From contig JAGFBZ010000853.1 of NCBI GenBank assembly GCA_018398805.1, positions 841,001 through 905,000 of the forward strand: a stretch of DNA of 64,000 bases, given 5' to 3'. Positions within the stretch are counted from its first letter, which is position 1. Each line of letters starts with the position of its first letter. The translations under genes were made by a program, and so were the position numbers. This document shows positions 56,119 to 64,000 of the stretch, piece after piece. The notes below the pieces were generated by a model. The model searched no databases, was not told the origin of the DNA, and worked only from the letters and a program-made list of their open reading frames with translations. Origin of the DNA: Hirundichthys speculiger (taxonomy: Eukaryota; Chordata; Actinopteri; Beloniformes; Exocoetidae).

Positions 56119-57753
56119 CTGACAGACATCTGGAAAAACAGAGGAGCAGGCGAAGAGTAGAAGGAAACGTGAAGAGAGTGATGAACAAAAAAGCTGAACA
56201 CTGAAAGAAAAGAAAAAAAAGAAATATTGCATGTTTTTCTTTTATTTCTCTGGCACTCGCTTGAAAAACTTCCTGCTTTTAAGAACCAAAACAATTCTTT
56301 TGTGTATTTTGTAATTTTTGAATGAACTCCTGCACTGTGCTGAAACATGTACTCTAAAAGACCTTCAAAAGCCATATGAATTTAGGTGATGTTCAGCTGT
56401 AAACAGAGGTGGGAAGCCATAGCACCATTACAGGATCATCTTTTGGCACAGCCAAGTACTCAAAGACAAACGAACAAAACAGAGTGGAAGTACAATTGAT
56501 CCATGTATATGATGAACTGAAAAACCACAGCAGACATTCAAATGGACTGTTCAGACTGATTCAGCTCACTTGGCAGGTGGAGAGGAGAAGAATGGATGTT
56601 TGCTCCATGAGTGACTCCTTGCCAGGCTCGGCTGTACTGCTGTAGCAATTGGTCCTTTTAAGCTTTCATTTCTGTAAAATATGAATATTGCAAAAATGTA
56701 TTGTGAGTTGTAAAAACATTTTCAGTCGCATCCAGGGCCGTTTCACATGCTAAAAGTGCTTACGCAGTCCCTTATTGTCTAATTTATTATGCAAACATAC
56801 CTATTAGCATTTGGTGCTTCAGGATGCAGTGGACGTCTCAACACAATTGCTGCATTATTAAGCAAAAAGCATTTTAGATGTCAGGACTCACATGAATTCT
56901 ACTTTGCTGTGTCACCAGTGTACAAAGTTTCATCAGGACAATGGCTGATATATTAAGGAATGTAAAAGGCAAAAAAGGGGGTTTGTTTTATTGTTTGCAG
57001 GTATGTTGAAGTCCTGTTGTCTTTTTCCTTTACTTTTTCCTAAATTTCATAACCAAGCCCTTTTCTAAAGAAGTAGCCAGTTTTTTTTGGTTTTTTTTTT
57101 AACTGGATGACACAGTTTACTTTTGATATTTATTTGAGCCAGATTTTGAAGAAATGTATGCATTTACCCCAAATCCTTAAGCATTTCTCTTTTCTTTTCC
57201 TTTTCTATTAAAATATATATACGGTATATACGCCATGTTTTGCTGTTAAGTATAAATTTGGAATTTGTGTAATATATTGCAACTAAATTATGACAAACAA
57301 AACCTTTAATGTTATTATTTGCCTGTCAATGTAGCTTTGATGCACTAAAACTTTTTTTTCCAAATGAACTATGCCCAACAGAATATGTTACTAGACTAGT
57401 ACTTCTGCAGCTGTAATCTTTTAAATAATATCCGAATTGCCTTTGCTGAAAAAGCCATTTGCTAAATTTTTTGCACTATCTTCAACTTTCATTAGTGTTT
57501 CCTTGATTATTGTTGGTCAATAATATATCTGAAAGTGTGCAGAACAAATTATCAAATATCCCTACACTTATTTTTAAACACACATGAGGTGTTCTTTTCA
57601 AAAAAAAATCTTTCACAAGGTAGTCACCCACACACACACCACACACACATATTCCTGCACCACAAGTGTGTGTGCACATTCCCCCTGTCCTGAGGGCCTA
57701 ACCCCTGCAGTTACATATATTATCCACTGTCCCTTGCAGAAGAGGAGTGTGAA

Positions 57754-57759
57754 AATAAA
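57754..57759 (+). terminator. Canonical AATAAA polyadenylation signal candidate
   Basis: This is an exact AATAAA hexamer within the 3' flank of the last exon, about 1.64 kb after the VWRPY stop. Later ATTAAA variants (58600, 58840) could be used instead or as well. Confidence 0.35.
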
Positions 57760-58839
57760 GGGACAGAGGGAAGAGGTGGGGGTGAGAGAGGTGTCCTCTT
57801 ACCAACACTGAGGGAAGAAGTTTAAAGAACGGAAGAAAGAAAGAAAAATAATTTTAAAAAATCATAGAAAAGAAAGAAAAACGAAAAAAAAAAAATTCTT
57901 GTTGTGCACCGGTCCCTTTGTTCTGTGTAATCAGCGAGTGCTCTGAAGCTGTCGTAGCTGTGACTCGTCATTCTGTCTCTCCTGCTCTAATTTATCGATC
58001 ATGCTCTACCAGCAGTTCACACACACGGACAGACTATTATGGTCTGTCGTAAGGTATTTATAAAATATATCAGTTGTCATTTATTTATCAGGAAAGTCTT
58101 TCACAAGAGGGAAGATGATTGGAATTCATGACTCTGAAAGATGGATACTCAGTTGCTACACAAGTGAGGTTACATTTCAAAGTGAAGAGAAATCCAAAGA
58201 AGCTAGCACTTGCTGCTCAGGTAAAAAGTAAGTTACACAAACTGTTTTGAAAACCCTCTCCTATACTCGTCCTTTTTTCCCCAAAGAATTGCTGTCTGTG
58301 CCTCATTCCCATTGCCTTCTGGTTTGGAGGAAAACTATGTTTAGTTTTCCCGTTCTCTCCTCCAAAGCCTCTACATGTTTGGAAACCCTCGACTTTATTA
58401 TAGGCAGAAATTATGCAGCTTGAGAAAGTATCTATGCTGATATTAGTGTTGTTACTTCGATAAAAACCAAAGATGTTCACAGTTGCCTGTAATAATGAGA
58501 TGTTTGGCAAATCAGTTTTGTCTTGACTGTTCTTTAATATCATTGTGTTTGCAAACCTAGAAAGCCTAAATGTACAAGTGATTTTTTTTTCTGTATGACA
58601 TTAAAAAGCACAATGTTACATTAATTTTATTTCTTTAAAAAAAAGAATCAATTTTTCATGTTCATGTACTTAAATGGTAAGTCATTTTGCTATCTTCATT
58701 TCTCTTGACGCTTAAAGCATGTACATTTGAAACTGATGCGTTAATTTAAAATTCTCATCTATGTATGTGATGATATCAGTAATGCTTCCATATTGAGTGC
58801 TTGTAAAGTTTGCAGATAATGTAGTTTTTAATCATTTTA

Positions 58840-58845
58840 ATTAAA
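58840..58845 (+). terminator. Distal ATTAAA polyadenylation signal candidate
   Basis: ATTAAA is followed within 30 nt by a T/GT-rich stretch (GTGTCTCACCTCTGTCTTC), the arrangement expected for a cleavage site. It is chosen as the probable distal end because the AT-rich, UTR-like composition continues to this point. Confidence 0.35.
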
Positions 58846-58880
58846 AAAATGTGTCTCACCTCTGTCTTCAAATCTGATTT

Positions 58881-61800
58881 GTCTCCTGTATTAATGGTGA
58901 TTTTCTTGCATTTCTATGACATGTCTTTCAGACATTAATTAAATGATTCTTCTCTGAATCCTCTCAATTTCACATATGGATGAGGACACGAGACAAAATC
59001 CACTAACCTAGCATTTTTATATTGGTAGAACATACTTTTTCTTTCAGTTGAAAATCCATGACCTGCTCTTTTGAGAAAAATACCCAGGTTAGATTGAGGC
59101 TGAGTATTTATGATCACATTCCTCAAAATGACTTGCTTTTTGACATAAAAAACAATTTCACGCCATAGTAGTTCTCCTATTTTGAAACCAAATACTCAAA
59201 AGTCTGGCTTGTGAGGTCTTTTAAAGTTTAATAATAGTTGGTGATGATTTAAATAGTGAAAATGTTAAATATGGAGGCACAGTGTGTGATTCATCCCCCA
59301 TAAACCCAGTCTCCATCACATCAAATGAGAAATAAACAACGATGGGGGAAATAACCCATAAATAATCTGGGGATTCAATTTCATGCCAGCGCAGTCTGAT
59401 CCAGAAATTTCTGTATTCTTTAGCCTCATACAGAAAATACCACACATGCCACAGTATCTGTCTCATAACAGTAGGAGTTCATTGGTGGCTTGTTCCCAAA
59501 ACCCCCTTAATAATGACGCTCTTCACTGCCATTAGTGAGACTCTTGCTGGCCATTACCCACACTTCTCAGAAATCTGAAAATGCCTCAGCTGTCATCAAG
59601 GTGGTACCCAAAACATATATAAAGCACTGCTGAGGAACCCAACACCGCCTTGGCAGCCTCCATGTTGGTGCACATCAGCAAGTTGTCACTTGTTAAAAAC
59701 AATACAGGATAAGTTTGGAATGTCCGCTGGCTTTTTTTCACCAGCTATGTGGATGTTAATTTATGTCATGATTATGACATCTATTTGGCCCTTTGGAGAC
59801 GGAGCCGCAATGATTAAACACTTGGGATGCTACCGTGTGGGGTGGTCTGATTTTAGATGTGGTTAATCTGAAACACAATACCTCAGTTCCTCGCCCTTAA
59901 ACTAATCCCACCTGTTAATGTCCCATGAAAGAACTTTCACTCCTATACATTTTGTTTTTTTACTAATTTTTCCTGTTTCTATTTTTTTTTTATTAATGAT
60001 CTCTCTTTTTGATCCTTTCATCTTACTCAGCTCTCTTTTCTTTCTTTGTATAGCTTCTGCTCTGTGTGCACGTCTGCGTCAGGGCGTCTATGGGGGTAGC
60101 ATTGGCAGAACAACAAAGCATTAGAACGCGCACATGCAGCCTTGATACACACTGTATTCAATTAACTCTGCATACTCAGAGCATTTCCACACGCAGTCAC
60201 ACACAATCTTTTGTTGACAGATCTCACACCAGACAGTCTGAGCTTCACTTTACACTGTGAGCGTTTGACAGTATTTCCTCCAGGTCTCATTACAGACTTG
60301 CTCTGCATCACCCCACCACTCACGGAACACAAAGAGAAGATGATAAGCTTTCAATTAGGCCGGGCTCAGGGGAATTTTCCTGCTGTCTCCACACACTCTG
60401 TGAGACCCGACTCTCTTGTCCACATGTGGGAAGCAGAGACGCTCTCATCTGGCTCTGTCTTTGTCATGGACGCACAAGAGTAGAGCTACTCTTTTCAACT
60501 TCTCTCTGTTCCTGCTTTGCTGGACCTCTTCCGGAAATTGTAACTCTCCAGGAAAGGGGGAAAACGTTTGCTCGGGTGAGGCAGCTTGTCTGGATTTAAT
60601 TGTGGTCAAATGTATAAACTGCTTGATAAAAGTACTGGAGGTCATAGGAAAAAAAGAAAGCAAAACAATTGTTTAGTCGGATAAAAAGTGCAGCATCTTG
60701 ATTTTATAACAAAACTGAGGCTTGTCCCTAATATGTTTAATCATTAAGAAAGATAAGAAAAAATAAAGCAGTTTTTCATACAAACGCAGAGCAGGCAAAA
60801 CAGTCACATAGACAGAGAGAGAGAAGAGAGAGGGAGGGTTTTGAAGAGATGATAAAATCTTAAAGATTCTCATTCCTCCTGAGCACATTTTCCCGTGTTG
60901 CTTCTGTGGTACCTGCATGCGAAACCCATTAGGCCCCTTCTGTAGCTACTGACCTCTTCTCGCTTGAACCCCCGTGAGAAGGAGCAGGCTAGAACCGGCT
61001 TGGTTTGGGCGCCTGGTACATGAGCAGAAGTCTATTTTCTAACCAGACTGGTGGTGGGAACAGAGGCTACCGTCCAAAATCAGGGTTCCCACAGAATGAC
61101 CAAGAAACACAGGGGCCAGGGGCTAAGAAACCACGAGAGCTGTGATGCAACGGTTCTCACACAGATGACTAGCGCTGCCTTGCTGGCATGGAGGGAGAGA
61201 TATAGAAAATGAGAGGACTCTCCATGTTCAGAGGGATCCCAGTGAAGGTGGTTTCTCATCAATGCTAGGTCTACAGAGACCGCTCTGCGTTACGACACAA
61301 GGCAGCTCCCAGTTCCCACAGTGGAGCACCTCTCCATGGGGCTCAGAGTTGGTTCCCGCTCAGGCCCGGATGGACAGGCCCAGCATCAGGTCATGCACAG
61401 ATCTGGAACCATAAACTGAAATGTCACCATTTTGTTATGCAGGCTTCCTTTGTGATCTCTAAATGATCAGATGTGAGATGATCTCCCATAAAAACCATAA
61501 CAGAATTTTTCAGCAGTGCTCAATGACACAGTGCTCGTACATGTCAAACGAAATGATTGGACTTAAACGGCAAAACTGAACAGATTAACAAAAAAGGTAT
61601 CAATTTGCAAAAACGCCAAACACCATGTTTTTATCAATTCATTTGTGAATGCTAAATGTTTCTTTTATGGCAGTGAACTGAAAATATCTGGGATTTGAAT
61701 AACTGTTCAAATGAAACTGTTTTTTTTGTTGTTGTTGTTTCTTTTAAAAACCTGATAAATCATTTATCAAACTCAGACCTGAGGAGTCTATTTCTATTTC

Positions 61801-64000
61801 TCTTTCTATTTTCTTTTAGTACTTCAACAAATTCTTATACCGTTTAATCTAATTTACAATTTTTTAAATTTACAAGGCAATGCTCAAAGCATTCTTATGA
61901 CCAGATGCTGGCTGAATTGACCTCCCCTCACTTATATTGTCTTAAAAAAACCAAGTAAATTAGTCAAAACCAGAAGAAGGGCTTTCTAGAAACCAAACAG
62001 CCACAGCATGGTGGACCTGCGGCCCAGACAATGGTTAGAGGGCATTCTAGCTAAAACCACAGCAGCTAATTCTTATTTAGATGTCATAATGTCCTAATGG
62101 CTTAGATTTAGGTTCTTCAAATTGCATAAAGACCACTGCTTTCTGTGTGTAAACCAGTCTGGATATATATATGCAGTATCTTTTTAATGATCGCAATGAT
62201 GAAATGTCATGCTTTTTAAAGCTTGGTTTAGATACTTGTATTTGCACTCTATCAGTGAACCAAATATGTTTTTACTAAAGGAGTGGGGTTGCTTCCCAGA
62301 AACAATGCTAGTTGTTTCCCATACAGGATTCATGAGAATTGTCACAAATCTTTTTTTTCTGTCCTCTTTTCTCACAGAAAGATCTGAATAAGGATCTGTA
62401 CACGCAAACACAGCTTCCTTTATAAAACAGGAAATTAACACACAGACACACACAGCACACACATAACACAACGTAGCTCACTGCCAGGCACTCCCCCTTC
62501 ATAGTGGGGTACTGGGTGGGTGGACGGGGAAGCATGAAGGGAAAAACGGGGATCCCTGTGGACCAGATCTGGGTTCACTTGCGCAGGGGAAATATGCACT
62601 ATCTTTCTATCTCCCTTTTTTTTCATCCATGTGCACAAGCCGTGAGTTAAATGAGGATGATTGCTCAAGTCTGTTTTGGATCACATGGGAATGTGGATGA
62701 TCATTAAAATCTACAATGTCCTGTCGTTTTTTTTTTTTTTTTTCCCACTGTAGTTTTTGGAAGCAAATGTTCCTTCATCAGATTGCTATTAATTAATGTC
62801 TTTGTCTCTGTCCCTGTGAAAGTCACTGTCATTCTGGGTCTGACCACAGACCGACAAGACTTATATCATGTCTCCATTTAGAGATCATGTGGATGTAAAG
62901 AAAACAACAAAAACAACTCAAGCACCACAGTCCCTGCAGCCTCATCTCAGCTGACGTTTAGGGTGACAACTTTAAAACATCTTTTCCTTCAACTTTCTGA
63001 ATGCCACTGAACACAAGAGCCTCACAGAAACAAGTCTGACATCAGATTTCTTGTATCATCATTCTTTCATTAATCGGTTTTATTGCAGTAGCTATTTTAG
63101 CTGATTACCATCAACACAATCAAAGCCAGTCTTGAATAAATCAAGCTGCTGCTGACACCCAATGATGTGTGAGCTATTGTTACTGCAGAATAACTGAGAT
63201 GACTTGAAGTCATTGCTTTGGTCTACAGCGTTCAATGCGTGTGGTAGTGTTACACACACCCATACGTCTGTCCATGGGTGCCCCATAGTTCCCATGGTTC
63301 CACTATAGCAACTGAGGATTTCCTGAGGGACACCTCCCACATGCTGGTTTGTTTTCATCTTTAATGGGAGATAATCTTACTTTCTCTTCATACTGCCTGC
63401 ATGTGAAGTAAACAGTTTATATGTGTTTTTCTTATTTTCTGTGCTTGCTCCTGTGGAACAAAGCCAGTCATTGGGTATGAGGGGTTGTGTAGGTTTAAAA
63501 AAAAATCAATAATGAAACAAAACGGTGCATTTGTGTTAGCCTGGGGACACCTGACACCTTGATTTTTTTTTTCTCTTTTTTTTTTTTAATTGCCCCGGAG
63601 GCAAAGAAGAAGATGAAGGAAAAAAATATGTTTCAGAAATTTAGGGAAATCTGTTAGGGAACATTATGATTTCAGAATAATTGCTGAGATATAACAGCCA
63701 AATGGGACATGGAACAAAGAGGGATTGTGGGGTGATGGAAAATGAAGCATTTACATGTGAGGCCTGGTAATGAGGGGGTTTTCCTGAAAGATGACAGTGG
63801 GGGGGGGGGGGGGGATCAGAGAAAAAGACAGAGAGGAAGAAAGAGGTAAAACAGCGACAACTCATCAGATCAGGAGTTGGCGATTACACAACCAATTCCA
63901 AACAAGTTTTTTGGCAGTAAAGATAGCTTCAGACGGCCCAAATAATAGTGTGTATTGTAAATATGCTTTATTGTTAAAGCCTACAGGTGTTTGTGCTTTA
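58881..64000. other. Downstream flank, no gene recognised
   Basis: No exon with convincing homology is seen on either strand. It contains poly-T at about 62728-62743, a G17 run at 63798-63814 and short CA tracts near 62440-62470. The stretch 60.95-61.40 kb has a different, GC-richer texture and could be an old repeat, but I cannot name a family. Confidence 0.5.

Larger units (their letters stand above)
56119..58880 (+). other. Probable 3' UTR of the runx3-like gene
   Basis: This AT-rich stretch follows the VWRPY stop. Candidate polyadenylation signals are ATTAAA at 57207-57212, AATAAA at 57754-57759, ATTAAA at 58600-58605 and ATTAAA at 58840-58845. The last is followed by a T/GT-rich downstream stretch. 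The resulting length, up to about 2.8 kb, is similar to mammalian RUNX3 3' UTRs as I recall them. An AU-rich ATTTATT occurs near 57128. The true end cannot be fixed without transcripts. Confidence 0.5.

Noticed and set aside
60950..61400. GC-richer segment with AGAACCGGCTTGGTTTGG and CAGGGTTCCCACAGAATG that feels like a DNA-transposon relic
   Set aside because: No inverted-repeat pair, target duplication or protein match could be found, so no family is claimed.
63798..63814. G17 run as a G-quadruplex or regulatory site
   Set aside because: A single isolated homopolymer in the flank. Its length is unreliable in assemblies and nothing nearby supports a function.

Overview
The window is vertebrate nuclear DNA, almost certainly from a teleost fish. 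It has split genes with GT-AG introns, dense CA/GT microsatellites, an L2/Maui-type LINE tail, a Tc1-like transposase relic and PIF/Harbinger-type debris, all typical of fish genomes. Only one host gene can be supported: a RUNX-family transcription factor on the + strand, most like runx3. It runs from about 11.3 kb to about 58.9 kb.

Layout. 1-11.2 kb: upstream flank with no recognisable gene, an L2 tail (3.3 kb), a ~670 bp GGAT microsatellite (5.6-6.3 kb) and a CpG-rich patch (8.9-9.1 kb). 11.2-12.0 kb: distal promoter (P1) region, a probable non-coding leader exon and the P1 coding exon starting MASNSIFDSF. 12-29.8 kb: large first intron holding a three-layer nest of DNA transposons (23.3-24.5 kb). 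29.8-31.05 kb: proximal (P2) promoter/leader and the exon starting MHIPVEP, which also contains the internal splice acceptor used by P1 transcripts. 31.8-33.5 kb: two exons completing the Runt domain. 45.3 kb, 51.2 kb and 55.6-56.1 kb: three C-terminal exons. 56.1-58.9 kb: probable 3' UTR. 58.9-64 kb: downstream flank with no recognisable gene.

All splice phases agree. As read, the last exon carries one extra G in the GGG at 56028-56030, which ends the protein at 56042, before the universal C-terminal VWRPY. Without that extra base the frame runs through 28 more conserved codons to VWRPY and a stop at 56116-56118. The models then give 421 aa (P1) and 407 aa (P2). As written the sequence gives 396 and 382 aa.

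The two promoters would make two N-termini (MASNS... and MHIPV...) joined to the same Runt domain (DNA and CBF-beta binding), basic nuclear-localisation segment, PPPY motif and C-terminal Groucho/TLE-binding pentapeptide. A symmetric 75-nt exon (51188-51262) sits where RUNX1/RUNX2 have an exon that mammalian RUNX3 lacks. Paralogue identity is runx3 on N-terminal and C-terminal signatures, but the middle of the protein is diverged, so a fish-specific Runx duplicate (the fourth pufferfish gene has been called frRunt) remains possible.
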